NCBI GenBank assembly: GCA_902362375.1
Contig: CABIVS010000005.1
Location: 124,001 to 188,000 of the forward strand
Length of the DNA: 64,000 nucleotides
Direction: 5' to 3'
From: Bacteroidaceae bacterium
GTDB taxonomy: Bacteria > Bacteroidota > Bacteroidia > Bacteroidales > Bacteroidaceae
Shown here: positions 47,683 to 59,192 of the stretch, piece by piece
Layout of the letters: the number at the start of each line of letters is the position of its first letter
Position numbering within the stretch: the first letter of the stretch is position 1
The notes under the pieces: generated by a model
Told to the model about the DNA's origin: nothing
What the model saw: the letters and a program-made list of their open reading frames with translations, nothing else
Database searches by the model: none
Translations under genes and position numbers: made by a program

Positions 47683-48252
47683 TTACTTAGCGCCGGCTGA
47701 TTTACCAGACTTTCTACGAATTACTTCGCCAACAAACTTAATACCTTTACCCTTGTATGGTTCAGGCTTACGGAAAGAACGTATTTTAGAGCAAACTTGA
47801 CCAAGCAATTGTTTGTCACACGATTCCAATATAATAAGAGGATTCTTATTTCTTTCAGACTTAGTTTCAACTTTTACCTCAGCAGGTAATTGAATGAAAA
47901 TATTGTGTGTATAACCTAAAGCAAGCTCAATGATGTTACCTTGGTTAGAAGCACGATAACCTACACCTACAAGTTCCAGTTCCTTCTTGTATCCTTCAGA
48001 TACGCCCACAACCATGTTGTGAACCAAAGAGCGATACAAACCGTGGAAAGCATGTTTTTGCTTCGGGTTATCAAGCATTTCTTTATCGTTTTCTGTTAAA
48101 GTTACGTGTCCGTCTTCAATGGCAACATTGATAGCAGGATTCACATATTGGCTCATTTCGCCTTTGGGTCCCTTTACGGTAACCACATTATCCTTCAGAG
48201 TGACTGTCACTCCAGCAGGGATACTAATGGGTAATTTTCCTATTCTTGACAT
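47683..48252 (-). CDS. rplF: Large-subunit ribosomal protein uL6
   Basis: The protein has 189 residues with two repeated domains; SRIGKLPISIPAGVTVTLKD starts the first, and the C-terminal signature EPYKGKGIKFVGEVIRRKSG is complete. It sits near the sarcin-ricin loop and elongation-factor site. Confidence 0.97.
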   Translation of the reverse strand: MSRIGKLPISIPAGVTVTLKDNVVTVKGPKGEMSQYVNPAINVAIEDGHVTLTENDKEMLDNPKQKHAFHGLYRSLVHNMVVGVSEGYKKELELVGVGYRASNQGNIIELALGYTHNIFIQLPAEVKVETKSERNKNPLIILESCDKQLLGQVCSKIRSFRKPEPYKGKGIKFVGEVIRRKSGKSAGAK

Positions 48253-48267
48253 TCTAATTCCTCCTAA

Positions 48268-48663
48268 TTAATATACATAACACAAGACTTCACCACCGAT
48301 CTTCAGTTCTGCAGCCTCTTTGTTAGTCATTACACCTTTGGAAGTAGATATTATAGCAATACCCAGCCCATTAATAACACGCGGCATATCTTTGTAACCA
48401 GTATACTTACGCATACCCGGAGAAGATATTCTTTCTAACTTTTTGATTGCGTTAACTTTGTTAACAGAATCATACTTCAAGGCAACCTTAATAGTTCCTT
48501 GAGGACCATCTTCTACAAACTTATAATTAAGAATGTAGCCTTTTTCAAAAAGAATCTTAGTGATTTCTTTTTTCAAGTTCGAAGCGGGAACTTCAACAAC
48601 TCTGTGCTTTGCACCAATCGCGTTCCGCAACCTCGTTAAATAATCTGCTATTGGATCAGTCAT
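48268..48663 (-). CDS. rpsH: Small-subunit ribosomal protein uS8
   Basis: The protein has 131 residues. TDPIADYLTRLRNAIGAKHR and the C-terminal signature GLGIAIISTSKGVMTNKEAA identify it. In E. coli S8 represses the spc operon by binding mRNA; whether that occurs here is not visible. It follows rpsN by 52 bp. Confidence 0.97.
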   Translation of the reverse strand: MTDPIADYLTRLRNAIGAKHRVVEVPASNLKKEITKILFEKGYILNYKFVEDGPQGTIKVALKYDSVNKVNAIKKLERISSPGMRKYTGYKDMPRVINGLGIAIISTSKGVMTNKEAAELKIGGEVLCYVY

Positions 48664-48715
48664 ATAAAAATAAATTAAATTAATCAGGACTACCCTGACA
48701 ATATTTAAACAATAA

Positions 48716-49015
48716 TTACCAGCTTGCTTTTTTTACGCCTGGGATCAGTCCGTTAGATGCCATCTCACGGAACTGAATTCTCGAAATTCCGAATTGACGA
48801 ATATAACCTTTAGGACGTCCAGTCAGTTTGCAACGGTTGTGCATACGAATCGGATTAGAATTCTTTGGCAACTCTTGCAACTTCTGTGCAGCTTCAAAAG
48901 CATCAGCAGGATCACCTGTTCTTACGATTTGCTTCAAAGCAGCTCTTCTTTCGGCGTATTTGGCTACTAATTTAGCACGTTTTACTTCACGTGCTTTCAT
49001 TGATTCCTTTGCCAT
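48716..49015 (-). CDS. rpsN: Small-subunit ribosomal protein uS14, zinc-free form
   Basis: The protein has 99 residues of the long, zinc-independent type: it lacks the CxxC pairs of the short form and keeps the insert [20 protein letters not shown]. The ending [20 protein letters not shown] is conserved. It follows rplE by 5 bp. Confidence 0.97.
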   Translation of the reverse strand: MAKESMKAREVKRAKLVAKYAERRAALKQIVRTGDPADAFEAAQKLQELPKNSNPIRMHNRCKLTGRPKGYIRQFGISRIQFREMASNGLIPGVKKASW

Positions 49016-49020
49016 ATCTA

Positions 49021-49578
49021 TTAGTCTTTTTTAGCGTTTTTAAAAGGTAAACCGAATTCCTTCAGCAAAGCATAACCTTCTTCATCTGTTTCCGCAGAGG
49101 TTACAAAGGTAATATTCATTCCGAGAATTCTTGTAATACTATCGATATTTATTTCAGGGAAAATGATTTGTTCCTGAATACCAAGGGTATAGTTACCTTT
49201 ACCATCAAACTTACTTTCGATACCTTTAAAGTCACGAATACGAGGAAGAGCTACACGAACCAATTTTTCAAGGAATTCGTACATTCTTTCACGACGCAAA
49301 GTTACCATAACACCAATCGGCATTTTTTTACGCAACTTAAAGTTTGCAATATCTTTACGAGAAATGGTAGCTACAGCTTTCTGACCTGTGATAGCTGTCA
49401 TTTCATTGATTGCAACTTCGATAATCTTCTTATCAGCAACAGCCATACCTAACCCTTGATTGATAACAATCTTCTTAAGTACGGGTACCTGCATTGTAGA
49501 AGAATACTGGAACTGTGATTTCAATGCAGGTGCTATACGCTCTGCATATTCTTTCTTAAGACTAGCAGTATTACTCAT
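49021..49578 (-). CDS. rplE: Large-subunit ribosomal protein uL5
   Basis: The protein has 185 residues and binds 5S rRNA and P-site t[23 protein letters not shown] and the segment [20 protein letters not shown] are typical. The start overlaps the rplX stop by one base (TAATG). Confidence 0.97.
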   Translation of the reverse strand: MSNTASLKKEYAERIAPALKSQFQYSSTMQVPVLKKIVINQGLGMAVADKKIIEVAINEMTAITGQKAVATISRKDIANFKLRKKMPIGVMVTLRRERMYEFLEKLVRVALPRIRDFKGIESKFDGKGNYTLGIQEQIIFPEINIDSITRILGMNITFVTSAETDEEGYALLKEFGLPFKNAKKD

Positions 49579-49898
49579 TACTTAATCTCCTCTCCTGATT
49601 TTTTAGAATAACGCACTAAAGTTCCTTCCGAACTCTTTTTTCTCCCAATACGCGTTGCTTTACCAGTTTTTGGATCAACCGGATTCAAGTTTGAAATGTG
49701 GATAGAAGCTTCCTGCTTCACGATACCACCTTGCGGATTCTTAGCATTCGGTTTTGTGCTTTTAGATACCATATTGATACCTTCTACAAATGCACGTCCT
49801 TCTTTAACAAGAACCTTCAATACACGACCAGTTTTGCCCTTATCTTCGCCAGCATTTACGTAAACTGTATCGCCTTTTTTAATATGTAATTTACTCAT
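49578..49898 (-). CDS. rplX: Large-subunit ribosomal protein uL24
   Basis: The protein has 106 residues with a KOW motif ([20 protein letters not shown]). It starts 50S assembly by binding 23S rRNA domain I. The C-terminal [20 protein letters not shown] is basic as usual. Confidence 0.97.
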   Translation of the reverse strand: MSKLHIKKGDTVYVNAGEDKGKTGRVLKVLVKEGRAFVEGINMVSKSTKPNAKNPQGGIVKQEASIHISNLNPVDPKTGKATRIGRKKSSEGTLVRYSKKSGEEIK

Positions 49899-49917
49899 TA
49901 CTTAAATCTTTTACAAA

Positions 49918-50283
49918 TTAAAGTACCTCAGGCGCAAGTGACACAACTTTCATGTTTGTAGCACGAAGCTCTCTTGCTACAGGACCGAAAATACGACTAC
50001 CTCTAATTTCACCTGCATTATTCAACAACACGCAAGCATTATCATCAAAACGTATATAAGAACCATCAGGACGACGGATTTCTTTCTTTGTACGTACAAT
50101 CAAAGCCTTTGATACTGCACCTTTTTTAACATCACTAGAAGGGATAACACTCTTCACTGAAACTACAATGACATCCCCCACTGAAGCATAACGACGGCCT
50201 GTACCACCCAAAACGCGGATACACAACGCCTCTTTCGCTCCACTGTTATCACATACTGTAAGTCTGGATTCTACTTGTATCAT
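49918..50283 (-). CDS. rplN: Large-subunit ribosomal protein uL14
   Basis: The protein has 121 residues with [20 protein letters not shown] and [20 protein letters not shown]. It lies at the inter-subunit face and contacts 16S rRNA. It is 2 bp after rpsQ. Confidence 0.97.
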   Translation of the reverse strand: MIQVESRLTVCDNSGAKEALCIRVLGGTGRRYASVGDVIVVSVKSVIPSSDVKKGAVSKALIVRTKKEIRRPDGSYIRFDDNACVLLNNAGEIRGSRIFGPVARELRATNMKVVSLAPEVL

Positions 50284-50285
50284 AA

Positions 50286-50555
50286 TTACTTAGCTCTTTC
50301 AATTATTTCTACTAATCTCCATCTTTTAGTCTTGCTCAAAGGACGAGTTTCCATGATGCTTACAGTATCACCGATATTGCATTCATTCTTTTCATCGTGA
50401 GCATGGTACTTCTTCGTTTTACTAACGAACTTACCATATATAGGGTGTTTTTCCTTAAATTTAGCAGCAACTGTGATGGTCTTATCCATCTTATTGCTCA
50501 ACACAACCCCTGTTCTTTCTTTTCTTAAATTTCTTGCTTCCATCAAGCTGATCAT
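50286..50555 (-). CDS. rpsQ: Small-subunit ribosomal protein uS17
   Basis: The protein has 89 residues with the OB fold ([40 protein letters not shown]). The ATG at 50555 overlaps the rpmC stop as ATGA, which supports this start over the inner ATG at 50543. Confidence 0.96.
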   Translation of the reverse strand: MISLMEARNLRKERTGVVLSNKMDKTITVAAKFKEKHPIYGKFVSKTKKYHAHDEKNECNIGDTVSIMETRPLSKTKRWRLVEIIERAK

Positions 50556-50749
50556 TTATTGTTAAGTTCTCTTTCGCGCAATTCTGTTTTCATACGCGCA
50601 ATAGTCCTGCGTAATTGTTTGATTTGAGCAGGATTTTCCAAAGGAGAAATAGAATGATTGATAACCATTTGGTTATAATTAGCTGTTTCCGCCTCTACTC
50701 TTTCTACTAAATCATTAGTAGTCATTTCTTTTATTTCTGCAATTTTCAT
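50552..50749 (-). CDS. rpmC: Large-subunit ribosomal protein uL29
   Basis: The protein has 65 residues, a two-helix protein near the exit tunnel ([40 protein letters not shown]). It follows rplP by 5 bp and overlaps rpsQ by 4 bp. Confidence 0.96.
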   Translation of the reverse strand: MKIAEIKEMTTNDLVERVEAETANYNQMVINHSISPLENPAQIKQLRRTIARMKTELRERELNNK

Positions 50750-50754
50750 AACAC

Positions 50755-51189
50755 TTACGCATTTTGATTTTGAATATCATAATCACGTCTTACGACAAAC
50801 TTCGTTGTAATAGGAAGCTTTTGAGCAGCTAAGCGCAATGCTTCTTTCGCGATTTCGTAAGATACTCCTTCAGCTTCAATAATGATTCTACCTGGAGTCA
50901 CAGGAGCCACAAATCCCTCTGGAGCACCTTTACCTTTACCCATACGTACATCGGCAGGTTTTCTAGTGATCGGTTTATCCGGGAATATACGGATCCAGAT
51001 CTGTCCTTGACGTTGCATATATCTTGTTACTGCAATACGAGCAGCTTCGATCTGACGGCCTGTAATCCACTTAGTCTCCAAAGCCTTTATGCCAAAAGAA
51101 CCAAAGGCCAGCTGGTTGCCTCTCTGGGCATTACCTTTCTGACGGCCTTTTTGTTGTCTTCTGAATTTTGTCTTTTTCGGTTGTAACAT
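50755..51189 (-). CDS. rplP: Large-subunit ribosomal protein uL16
   Basis: The protein has 144 residues, with [40 protein letters not shown] and [20 protein letters not shown]. It positions A-site tRNA. It follows rpsC by 23 bp. Confidence 0.97.
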   Translation of the reverse strand: MLQPKKTKFRRQQKGRQKGNAQRGNQLAFGSFGIKALETKWITGRQIEAARIAVTRYMQRQGQIWIRIFPDKPITRKPADVRMGKGKGAPEGFVAPVTPGRIIIEAEGVSYEIAKEALRLAAQKLPITTKFVVRRDYDIQNQNA

Positions 51190-51212
51190 AGTTTCCTAAA
51201 ATTCAAATTCGT

Positions 51213-51944
51213 TTAGCGATTATTTTTCTTTCTTTTGAAGTTCTTTCCGCCGTTGTTTCCACTATTGTTTCCACGACCACTTTCTTTGCTTTGTGTAAAG
51301 TTCGGAGCCAATTCTTTCTTACCAAACACTTCACCTCTACAAATCCAAACTTTGATACCTAAAAGACCTACTTTAGTCAATGCTTCTGCATGACAGTAGT
51401 CGATATCAGCTCTGAAAGTGTGCAACGGAGTTCTTCCTTCTTTATACATTTCAGAACGTGCCATTTCAGCTCCATTCAAACGTCCTGAAATCTGAATTTT
51501 GATACCTTCAGCACCCATACGCATTGTGTTTGCGATAGCCATTTTGATGGCACGGCGATAGGCAATTTTACCTTCAACCTGGCGAGCGATGTTGTTAGCA
51601 ACAATCACGGCATCCAGTTCCGGTCTCTTCACTTCAAAGATATTGATTTGAATATCTTTGTCGGTAACCTTCTTCAACTCCTCTTTTAACTTATCAACTT
51701 CTTGGCCACCTTTACCGATAATAATACCCGGGCGAGCAGTGCAAACAGTAATAGTAACGAGCTTCAGCGTACGTTCAATTACGATTCTTGATACACTTGC
51801 TTTTGCAAGTCTTGCATTAAGATATTTACGGATTTTGCTATCTTCCAGCAAAGAATCACCGTAATCATTTCCACCATACCAGTTAGAATCCCATCCTCTG
51901 ATAATTCCTAAACGGTTGCTTATTGGATTAACTTTTTGTCCCAT
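51213..51944 (-). CDS. rpsC: Small-subunit ribosomal protein uS3
   Basis: The protein has 243 residues. The KH domain has [20 protein letters not shown], and the C-terminal domain has [20 protein letters not shown] and [20 protein letters not shown]. It forms part of the mRNA entry channel. A 25-residue Asn/Gly/Lys-rich tail ([20 protein letters not shown]) extends beyond the core. Confidence 0.97.
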   Translation of the reverse strand: MGQKVNPISNRLGIIRGWDSNWYGGNDYGDSLLEDSKIRKYLNARLAKASVSRIVIERTLKLVTITVCTARPGIIIGKGGQEVDKLKEELKKVTDKDIQINIFEVKRPELDAVIVANNIARQVEGKIAYRRAIKMAIANTMRMGAEGIKIQISGRLNGAEMARSEMYKEGRTPLHTFRADIDYCHAEALTKVGLLGIKVWICRGEVFGKKELAPNFTQSKESGRGNNSGNNGGKNFKRKKNNR

Positions 51945-51949
51945 CTACC

Positions 51950-52360
51950 TTAATTTTGATCTTCGTTATTACTTTTAGCACCAACGAACAATGTTACGTG
52001 ATTTGAACGTTTGCGAATTCTATAACCTCTACCCTGTGGTGCCGGTCTCATTCTTTTGAGTGTAGCTCCACCATCAACAAAAATCTGTGTTACGAACAAC
52101 TCGCCACTTTCCGCTTTACGTTCGTTTTTCTGTTCCCAGTTAGCAATTGCAGAGCGAAGCAATTTTTCCACTCTTGCAGCAGCTTCTTTTGAAGAAAATT
52201 TCAAAACACCAAGTGCTCTGTTCACTTCCATACCACGGATCATATCTGCAACCAGACGCATCTTACGCGGAGAAGTAGGAACATTTTGCAATTTTGCAAA
52301 ATACATGGTCTTAAGGGCTTCTTTTCTCTTTTCAGCCGATATTTTTTTTCTTGCTCCCAT
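51950..52360 (-). CDS. rplV: Large-subunit ribosomal protein uL22
   Basis: The protein has 136 residues. The core [20 protein letters not shown] and the exit-tunnel hairpin [20 protein letters not shown] are present. No duplication or deletion in the tunnel loop of the kind linked to macrolide resistance is apparent. Confidence 0.97.
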   Translation of the reverse strand: MGARKKISAEKRKEALKTMYFAKLQNVPTSPRKMRLVADMIRGMEVNRALGVLKFSSKEAAARVEKLLRSAIANWEQKNERKAESGELFVTQIFVDGGATLKRMRPAPQGRGYRIRKRSNHVTLFVGAKSNNEDQN

Positions 52361-52396
52361 TATTATTTATTACTTTATTATTTCAAATAAATCCTG

Positions 52397-52666
52397 TTAT
52401 CTTTTCTTGTTACCAGCATGTCCTCTGAATGTACGAGTTGGAGCAAATTCGCCCAACTTGTGTCCTACCATATTCTCGGTAACATAAACAGGAATAAATT
52501 TATTTCCATTGTGAACTGCAACTGTATGGCCTACAAAATCAGGCGAAATCATTGAAGCTCTGGCCCAAGTCTTTACTACGACTTTCTTACCAGATTCATT
52601 CATGGCAAGAATTCTCTTTTCAAGCTTAACGTTAATATATGGACCTTTTTTTAATGAACGACTCAT
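52397..52666 (-). CDS. rpsS: Small-subunit ribosomal protein uS19
   Basis: The protein has 89 residues: [40 protein letters not shown] and [20 protein letters not shown] are all canonical. It forms the 30S head with uS13. Confidence 0.97.
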   Translation of the reverse strand: MSRSLKKGPYINVKLEKRILAMNESGKKVVVKTWARASMISPDFVGHTVAVHNGNKFIPVYVTENMVGHKLGEFAPTRTFRGHAGNKKR

Positions 52667-52686
52667 AGTTTACTCAATTAATCAGA

Positions 52687-53511
52687 TTACTTTTTTCTTC
52701 TCTCAATAATGTACTTAGACGACTGTTTCTTAGGAGCTCTAGTCTTAAGTCCCTTAGCGTACAATCCCTTACGTGATCTTGGATGACCTCCGGAAGCGCG
52801 TCCTTCACCACCACCCATCGGGTGATCAACCGGGTTCATTACAACACCACGGTTACGAGGACGACGTCCTTGCCAACGAGAACGTCCGGCTTTACCTGAA
52901 CTTTCCAATCCATGATCAGAGTTACCTACACTACCGACAGTAGCTTTACAAGTGCTAAGAATCTGTCTAACTTCACCTGAAGGCAACTTAATTACACAAT
53001 ACTTACCCTCGCGAGAAGTCAACTGAGCAAAGTTACCAGCTGAACGAACCAGAGCAGCACCCTGTCCCGGACGTAATTCGATATTGTGAATCACAGTACC
53101 CACCGGAATGTTTTGAAGAGGAAGAGCATTACCAATCTCTGGCGCTGCTGTTTCACCTGACATTAGAGTCGCACCAACTTGCAATCCATTGGGAGCAATA
53201 ATATATCTTTTTTCTCCATCAGCATAAAATAACAGAGCGATACGAGCCGAACGATTCGGATCGTATTCTATTGTTTTAACTACTGCTGGAACACCGTCCT
53301 TATTTCTCTTGAAATCAACAATTCTAATCACCTTTCTATGACCGCCACCAATGTAGCGCATAGTCATCTTACCTTCGCTGTTACGACCACCAGATGATTT
53401 CTTACCATATACAAGAGACTTTTCTGGTACTGATGCAGTAATTTCTTCGAAAGTACCAATAATTTTATGTCTTTGCCCCGGTGTTGTGGGCTTAAATTTA
53501 CGTACTGCCAT
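52687..53511 (-). CDS. rplB: Large-subunit ribosomal protein uL2
   Basis: The protein has 274 residues. The OB fold ([20 protein letters not shown]), the SH3-like domain and the peptidyl-transferase-proximal loop [20 protein letters not shown] are intact. It is needed for subunit joining. It follows rplW by 5 bp. Confidence 0.98.
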   Translation of the reverse strand: MAVRKFKPTTPGQRHKIIGTFEEITASVPEKSLVYGKKSSGGRNSEGKMTMRYIGGGHRKVIRIVDFKRNKDGVPAVVKTIEYDPNRSARIALLFYADGEKRYIIAPNGLQVGATLMSGETAAPEIGNALPLQNIPVGTVIHNIELRPGQGAALVRSAGNFAQLTSREGKYCVIKLPSGEVRQILSTCKATVGSVGNSDHGLESSGKAGRSRWQGRRPRNRGVVMNPVDHPMGGGEGRASGGHPRSRKGLYAKGLKTRAPKKQSSKYIIERRKK

Positions 53512-53516
53512 TTTTA

Positions 53517-53807
53517 TTAAATATTGCTATAAAAATCAATAGTATCTCCTTCTTTCAATGTCACGATTGCTTTTTTGAAAGCATTCGTACGACCATTGAT
53601 GATACCTGCTTTGGTATAACGGCTCTTATTTTTGCCAGCATACTTCACAGTATTCACATCAACTACTGTAACATTATAAAGAGCTTCAATTTCCTTCTTA
53701 ATTTCCAGTTTGTTAGCTTCAGGACGTACAACAAAGCCGAAACGATTCAGCTTATCTGTGATTGCAGTCATTTTCTCTGTTACCAACGGTTTAATAATAA
53801 TTCCCAT
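53517..53807 (-). CDS. rplW: Large-subunit ribosomal protein uL23
   Basis: The protein has 96 residues at the tunnel exit, the docking site of trigger factor and [23 protein letters not shown] and [20 protein letters not shown] are seen. It follows rplD by 16 bp. Confidence 0.97.
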   Translation of the reverse strand: MGIIIKPLVTEKMTAITDKLNRFGFVVRPEANKLEIKKEIEALYNVTVVDVNTVKYAGKNKSRYTKAGIINGRTNAFKKAIVTLKEGDTIDFYSNI

Positions 53808-53823
53808 TATTTAAGCCTCCTTT

Positions 53824-54450
53824 TTAAATTAAGATATTGTCAATAGCCTTCAGAGAGTTTTCTGTAAGCACAACAACCCCAGCATTCAATACTCTGTAAG
53901 TATTTAATCCCGAGATAGTCTGCACATTAGCACCCTCAATGTTACGAGCTGACAAATATACGTTTTTATTTGCTTCCGGTAAAATTACAAGTAGCTTTTT
54001 ATCGGAAACTTTAAGATTTTTTGTCATTGCAACGAAATCTTTTGTCTTAGGAGCTTCAAATGTGAAATCCTCAACGACAACGATTGCATCGTTTTGAGCT
54101 TTATAAGACAAAGCTGACTTACGAGCCAATGTCTTAACTTTTTTATTCAACTTAAAGAAGTAGTCTCTTGGCTTCGGACCGAAAACGCGGGCACCACCTA
54201 CAAGAACCGGTGAGTTCATATCACCACGACGAGCTCCGCCACCACCTTTCTGGCGACCGATCTTACGAGTTGAACCACTGATTTCACTTCTTTCTTTTGA
54301 CTTATGAGTACCCTGACGCTGATTGGCCATAAATTGTTTTACATCCAAATAGATAGCGTGGTCGTTGGGCTCAATTCCGAAGATAGATTCGTTTAACGTA
54401 ACCTTTCTCCCAGTGTCTTCACCTTTAATGTTATATACGTTAACTTCCAT
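53824..54450 (-). CDS. rplD: Large-subunit ribosomal protein uL4
   Basis: The protein has 208 residues. The tunnel loop region [20 protein letters not shown] is normal. In E. coli L4 represses the S10 operon; the same is not evident here. The start overlaps the rplC stop by one base. Confidence 0.97.
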   Translation of the reverse strand: MEVNVYNIKGEDTGRKVTLNESIFGIEPNDHAIYLDVKQFMANQRQGTHKSKERSEISGSTRKIGRQKGGGGARRGDMNSPVLVGGARVFGPKPRDYFFKLNKKVKTLARKSALSYKAQNDAIVVVEDFTFEAPKTKDFVAMTKNLKVSDKKLLVILPEANKNVYLSARNIEGANVQTISGLNTYRVLNAGVVVLTENSLKAIDNILI

Positions 54451-55067
54451 TATTTCTCAATTAATACGATTGAACCTTTGCAACCCGGGATAGAACCTTT
54501 GATCAAAAGAAGGTTATGATCCGCGATTACTTTTAATACCTGCAAGTTTTGTACAGTGACTCTGTCACCACCAAGTTGTCCACCCATGCGCATTCCCTTG
54601 AATACTTTTGCAGGGTAAGAACAAGCACCAATAGAACCCGGTTTACGAGCGCGGTTGTGCTGTCCGTGAGTAGCCTGACCCACACCACCAAAACCATGTC
54701 TTTTTACTACACCCTGGAAACCCTTACCTTTAGAAGTTCCAACAACGTCAACAAAGTTAGCATCGTTAAACATCTCTACGGTAACAGTATCACCCAGATT
54801 CAATTCTGTCTCAAATTCTTTGAACTCAGCCAAGTGTCTCTTCGGTGTTACTCCTGCTCTTTTAAAATGTCCCATCAACGGTTTAGTTGTATGTTTTTCC
54901 TTTTTGTCTTGGAAACCCAACTGAACAGCTGCATAGCCATCTTTTTCTACAGTTTTAACTTGAGTAACAACACAAGGACCTGCTTCGATAACAGTGCATG
55001 GTACATTTTTACCATCGGCACTGAAAACGGATGTCATTCCGATTTTTTTTCCTAATAATCCTGGCAT
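54450..55067 (-). CDS. rplC: Large-subunit ribosomal protein uL3
   Basis: The protein has 205 residues. [20 protein letters not shown] starts it; the long loop [20 protein letters not shown] reaches toward the peptidyl-transferase centre. It follows rpsJ by 18 bp. Confidence 0.97.
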   Translation of the reverse strand: MPGLLGKKIGMTSVFSADGKNVPCTVIEAGPCVVTQVKTVEKDGYAAVQLGFQDKKEKHTTKPLMGHFKRAGVTPKRHLAEFKEFETELNLGDTVTVEMFNDANFVDVVGTSKGKGFQGVVKRHGFGGVGQATHGQHNRARKPGSIGACSYPAKVFKGMRMGGQLGGDRVTVQNLQVLKVIADHNLLLIKGSIPGCKGSIVLIEK

Positions 55068-55085
55068 TTCACTAATTTTTAATTA

Positions 55086-55391
55086 TCAAACTTTAATTTC
55101 TACTTCCACACCACTTGGCAATTCCAACTTCATCAGAGCATCTACTGTCTTAGCTGTTGAGCTATAGATGTCGATCAATCTCTTATAAGAAGAGAGTTCA
55201 AATTGCTCACGAGACTTTTTGTTTACGAAAGTCGAACGGTTCACAGTAAAGATACGCTTGTGCGTAGGCAGAGGTATCGGACCGCTAACAATAGCACCTG
55301 TAGCTTTTACAGTTCTTACAATTTTCTCAGCTGACTTGTCAACCAAGTTGTGGTCGTAAGATTTCAATTTAATTCTAATTTTCTGACTCAT
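55086..55391 (-). CDS. rpsJ: Small-subunit ribosomal protein uS10
   Basis: The protein has 101 residues, also the NusE partner of NusB in antitermination. [20 protein letters not shown] and [20 protein letters not shown] are typical. An 80-bp gap with a hairpin separates it from fusA, the widest gap in this part of the cluster. Confidence 0.97.
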   Translation of the reverse strand: MSQKIRIKLKSYDHNLVDKSAEKIVRTVKATGAIVSGPIPLPTHKRIFTVNRSTFVNKKSREQFELSSYKRLIDIYSSTAKTVDALMKLELPSGVEVEIKV

Positions 55392-55424
55392 TATTTTTTT
55401 TAATTAATACATTTATAATAAGAT

Positions 55425-55464
55425 AAAGCGGCAGGCTAAGAGTCATTCGCTAGCCTGCTGCTTT
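55425..55464 (-). terminator. Hairpin between fusA and rpsJ (attenuator or processing site)
   Basis: On the minus strand AAAGCAGCAGGCTA (55451-55464) pairs with TAGCCTGCCGCTTT (55425-55438), 14 bp with one mismatch, around a 12-nt loop. No long T-run follows (ATCTTATTATAAAT), so it is likely a partial terminator or RNA-processing site that separates str from S10 expression levels. Confidence 0.6.
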
Positions 55465-55471
55465 AGATATT

Positions 55472-57595
55472 TTAGAGTAAATCAGCACGTCCTTTTACTT
55501 CTTCCAATACAGCCTTGGCAATAGAAGAAGAAAGTTGAGCGTGATGAGAGTAAGTCATTGATGAAGTTGCACGTCCAGAAGTGATAGTACGTAAAGCTGT
55601 TACATAACCAAACATTTCTGCCAGCGGAACCATTGCCTTCACGATACGAGCACCAGAACGACTAGATTCCATTCCTTCAACCTGTCCACGACGTTTATTC
55701 AAGTCACCGATAACATCACCCATGTTTTCTTCCGGAGTTACAACTTCCAGTTTCATGATAGGTTCCATCAAAACAGGACCAGCCTTAGCGCATGCATTCT
55801 TATAAGCTTGCATTGCACAGATTTCGAATGACAACTGGTCAGAGTCAACCGGGTGGAATGAACCATCAACCAAAGTTACTTTCAATGAATCCAGCGGATA
55901 ACCTGCCAAAACGCCACTCTTCATGGCATTCGTAAAGCCTTTCTGAACTGCAGGGATGAATTCCTTAGGAATATTACCACCCTTTACTTCATCGATAAAC
56001 TGCAGACCTCCTTCTTTGAAGTCTTCATCAACCGGACCAATCTTAACGATGATATCAGCAAATTTACCACGACCACCAGACTGTTTCTTATACACTTCAC
56101 GAAGATCAACTGTCTTAGTGATAGCTTCTTTATAATTAACCTGTGGTTTACCTTGATTACACTCTACTTTAAACTCACGCTTCAGACGATCGATGATAAT
56201 ATCCAAGTGCAACTCGCCCATACCAGAAATCACAGTCTGTCCTGTTTGTTCATCAGTTTTCACTGTAAACGTCGGATCTTCTTCAGCCAATTTAGCCAAA
56301 CCGTTAGACAGCTTATCCATATCTTTCTGAGTCTTAGGTTCTACAGCGATACCAATAACCGGTTCCGGGAAGTCCATAGATTCAAGTACTATCGGAGCAG
56401 TTTCATCACACAAAGTATCCCCTGTACGAATATCTTTGAATCCTACACCTGCACCAATATCACCAGCACCGATTACTTCAACCGGATTCTGTTTGTTAGA
56501 GTGCATCTGGAACAGACGCGAAACGCGTTCTTTCTTACCAGAGCGAGAGTTGTAAATATAAGAACCTGCTTCAATTTTACCTGAATAAACACGGAAGAAA
56601 GTCAAACGACCCACATATGGGTCAGTTGCAATCTTAAATGCCAAAGCCGATGTTTTTTCATCATCACTTGGCTTACGATCTTCTTCAGCTCCTGTATTAG
56701 GATTTGTACCGATAACATTCTCTGTATCCAGCGGAGAAGGCAAGAAAGCACAAACGTAGTCAAGCAAAGTCTGAACACCTTTATTCTTGAAAGAAGATCC
56801 ACATAACATAGGAACTACAGCCATTTGAACTGTTGCATTGCGAAGAGCTCTCAACACTTCCTCTTCAGTAATAGTAGAAGGATCATCGAAATACTTCTCC
56901 ATCAAAGCATCATCAAATTCAGCTACTTTTTCAAGCATCTTATCTCTCCATTCATTCGCTTCGTCAACAAGATTTGCCGGAATTTCTTCTACAGTATAAT
57001 CCGCTCCCATTGTTTCATCATGCCAATAAATAGCTTTCATTTTGATAAGATCAACAAGACCTCTGAAAGATTCTTCAGCACCGATGGGAACAACAATAGG
57101 ACATGGATTAGCTCCAAGAACATCCTTCATCTGACGAACTACTTCAAAGAAGTCAGCACCAGAGCGGTCCATCTTATTTACATAAGCAATACGAGGAACG
57201 TTATATTTATCAGCTTGACGCCATACTGTTTCCGATTGAGGCTCAACACCACCAACAGCACAGTAAGCAGCCACAGCTCCATCAAGAATACGCAATGAAC
57301 GTTCTACCTCTGCGGTAAAGTCAACGTGCCCCGGAGTGTCAATCAAGTTAATTTTATAAGTATCACCAGCATACTTCCATCTAGTTGTTGTAGCAGCAGA
57401 TGTAATAGTGATACCACGTTCTTGCTCCTGTTCCATCCAGTCCATAGTAGCAGCACCGTCATGAACTTCACCAATTTTGTGAGTCAATCCAGTGTAGAAC
57501 AAGATACGTTCAGAAGTAGTTGTTTTTCCGGCATCAATGTGAGCCATGATACCGATATTACGAGTTAAATGTAAATCATGTTTAGCCATCTTCAA
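55472..57595 (-). CDS. fusA: Elongation factor G
   Basis: The protein has 707 residues (705 from the second ATG at 57589). It is the GTPase that drives ribosomal translocation. G1 is [15 protein letters not shown]3 [16 protein letters not shown]4 [10 protein letters not shown]; the end [20 protein letters not shown] is usual for Bacteroidetes. All five domains are present. It lies between rpsG (38 bp) and rpsJ. Confidence 0.98.
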   Translation of the reverse strand: MKMAKHDLHLTRNIGIMAHIDAGKTTTSERILFYTGLTHKIGEVHDGAATMDWMEQEQERGITITSAATTTRWKYAGDTYKINLIDTPGHVDFTAEVERSLRILDGAVAAYCAVGGVEPQSETVWRQADKYNVPRIAYVNKMDRSGADFFEVVRQMKDVLGANPCPIVVPIGAEESFRGLVDLIKMKAIYWHDETMGADYTVEEIPANLVDEANEWRDKMLEKVAEFDDALMEKYFDDPSTITEEEVLRALRNATVQMAVVPMLCGSSFKNKGVQTLLDYVCAFLPSPLDTENVIGTNPNTGAEEDRKPSDDEKTSALAFKIATDPYVGRLTFFRVYSGKIEAGSYIYNSRSGKKERVSRLFQMHSNKQNPVEVIGAGDIGAGVGFKDIRTGDTLCDETAPIVLESMDFPEPVIGIAVEPKTQKDMDKLSNGLAKLAEEDPTFTVKTDEQTGQTVISGMGELHLDIIIDRLKREFKVECNQGKPQVNYKEAITKTVDLREVYKKQSGGRGKFADIIVKIGPVDEDFKEGGLQFIDEVKGGNIPKEFIPAVQKGFTNAMKSGVLAGYPLDSLKVTLVDGSFHPVDSDQLSFEICAMQAYKNACAKAGPVLMEPIMKLEVVTPEENMGDVIGDLNKRRGQVEGMESSRSGARIVKAMVPLAEMFGYVTALRTITSGRATSSMTYSHHAQLSSSIAKAVLEEVKGRADLL

Positions 57596-57633
57596 TTCCT
57601 TTACTTTAAGTTTATATTTGGTTTCTTACAGTA

Positions 57634-58110
57634 TTAGAATCTAAAATGAGCAAATGCACGGTTAGCTTCTGCCATTCTATGCATATCTTCTTTACGTTTG
57701 TATGCACCGCCTTGTTCATTGAAGGCATCCATAATTTCAGCAGCCAACTTGTCAGCCATTGATTTACCACCTCTTTTACGAGCATACAGAATCAGGTTCT
57801 TCATTGAAATTGATTCTTTACGGTCCGGACGGATTTCGGTAGGAACTTGGAAAGTAGCACCACCTACACGGCGAGACTTTACTTCCACTTGCGGAGTTAC
57901 ATTATCCAAAGCCTTTTTCCAGATTTCGAGAGCAGATTTTTCTTCGTTAGGAAGTTTTACTTTCACTGTTTCCAGAGCGGCATAAAAGATTTCATAAGAT
58001 GTATTTTTCTTTCCATCATACATCAAGTGGTTCACGAACTTAGAAACCTTTTGATCATTAAACACGGGATCCGGAAGGATTACGCGTTTTTTTGGTTTTG
58101 CTTTTCTCAT
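57634..58110 (-). CDS. rpsG: Small-subunit ribosomal protein uS7
   Basis: The protein has 158 residues from the ATG at 58110; an upstream in-frame ATG adds 18 residues with no family match. [20 protein letters not shown] and the ending [16 protein letters not shown] are canonical. It nucleates 30S head assembly. Confidence 0.97.
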   Translation of the reverse strand: MRKAKPKKRVILPDPVFNDQKVSKFVNHLMYDGKKNTSYEIFYAALETVKVKLPNEEKSALEIWKKALDNVTPQVEVKSRRVGGATFQVPTEIRPDRKESISMKNLILYARKRGGKSMADKLAAEIMDAFNEQGGAYKRKEDMHRMAEANRAFAHFRF

Positions 58111-58253
58111 TTGTTTGAAAAATAATGTTTTTGTTCTTGGTTGTCTACTTCTTGACTTCTTCAACTCTCCCTCCGGAGAATTTACTCAACCTTTAGCATT
58201 TCCAACAAACTAAAACGTAAGTTATTACTTTAATTTTAATTAGGTCTTAATCC

Positions 58254-58664
58254 TTATTTTTTCTTACCTTTAGCTGGAGCGGCAGCTTGTCCCGGTTTCG
58301 GACGCTTAGCACCATACTTAGAACGTCTCTGAGTACGACCAGCAACACCTGCTGTATCAAGTGTACCACGAACGATGTGATAACGTACACCCGGAAGGTC
58401 TTTTACACGACCGCCACGTACCAAAACGATTGAGTGTTCCTGCAAGTTGTGACCTTCTCCCGGAATGTATGAGTTCACCTCTTTTTGGTTAGTCAAACGT
58501 ACACGAGCTACTTTACGCATTGCAGAGTTCGGCTTCTTCGGAGTAGTAGTATATACTCTCACGCAAACGCCACGTCTTTGAGGACATGAATCCAAGGCTG
58601 GAGATTTACTTTTCTCCACCAGCACTTCGCGTCCTTTTCTTACTAATTGCTGAATTGTAGGCAT
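58254..58664 (-). CDS. rpsL: Small-subunit ribosomal protein uS12
   Basis: The protein has 136 residues, with an added basic tail ([14 protein letters not shown]). The decoding-centre motifs [20 protein letters not shown] and [20 protein letters not shown] carry the wild-type Lys residues whose change gives streptomycin resistance elsewhere. It is the first gene of the long operon, with a clear promoter upstream. Confidence 0.98.
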   Translation of the reverse strand: MPTIQQLVRKGREVLVEKSKSPALDSCPQRRGVCVRVYTTTPKKPNSAMRKVARVRLTNQKEVNSYIPGEGHNLQEHSIVLVRGGRVKDLPGVRYHIVRGTLDTAGVAGRTQRRSKYGAKRPKPGQAAAPAKGKKK

Positions 58665-58726
58665 TTTAATTGTTTTTTGATTTATATTATTGTTATATTA
58701 ATTTCGTAACTATACATTTTGGGCTG

Positions 58727-58757
58727 CAAAAATACGAATAATATTTGAATATTCAAT
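58727..58757 (-). promoter_or_regulatory. Promoter of the rpsL-to-rplQ operon
   Basis: On the minus strand TATTTTTG (58727-58734) is a consensus -7 box, and ATTG (58754-58757) lies 19 bp upstream as the -33 box. Transcription would start near 58720, giving a leader of about 55 nt before rpsL. Confidence 0.65.
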
Positions 58758-58800
58758 GCGCTACAACTTTTTTTTCTTTTTTAATGTTTTTATATCATCC

Positions 58801-59109
58801 TCACGCTTCGCCTTTTACACCTGTCAAGGGAGGAAGAGAAGGTTCATCTGAAGTACGAATCGGCCCGAATACCCGTTCATACTTTGCTATATTGTCTTCC
58901 AGTGCCCGCAGCAGACGTTTTGCGTGTTCTGGAGCCACAATAATGCGAGATTGCACCCCAGCCTTCGGTATACCCGGCATTACGCGCACGAAGTCAAGAA
59001 TGAATTCAGAACTAGAATGAGTAATAATAGCTAGATTTGCATAAGTGCCCTGCGCTACCTCTTCTCTCAATTCAATCTGTAATTGTCCGTTGTTATTTTG
59101 TTCTTCCAT
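58801..59109 (-). CDS. DUF3467 family protein
   Basis: The protein has 102 residues. The pattern GTYANLAIITHSSSEFILDF, VRVMPGIPKAGVQSRIIVAP and HAKRLLRALEDNIAKYERVF is typical of DUF3467, a small widespread bacterial family without known function. It lies between rpoC and rpsL on the same strand, separated from rpoC by a strong terminator, so it is its own unit. The position next to rpoC and rpsL seems common in Bacteroidetes. Confidence 0.85.
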   Translation of the reverse strand: MEEQNNNGQLQIELREEVAQGTYANLAIITHSSSEFILDFVRVMPGIPKAGVQSRIIVAPEHAKRLLRALEDNIAKYERVFGPIRTSDEPSLPPLTGVKGEA

Positions 59110-59192
59110 ATTTTATATGATTAAAAAGTTATCCTGCAAAATAACACATTTTTCCTGAGACTAATAGCAATACACACAAGTAAAAAAGAAAT

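Noticed and set aside
58111..58164. Longer start for rpsG
   Set aside because: The added 18 residues do not match the uS7 family, and the ATG at 58110 gives the conserved start.
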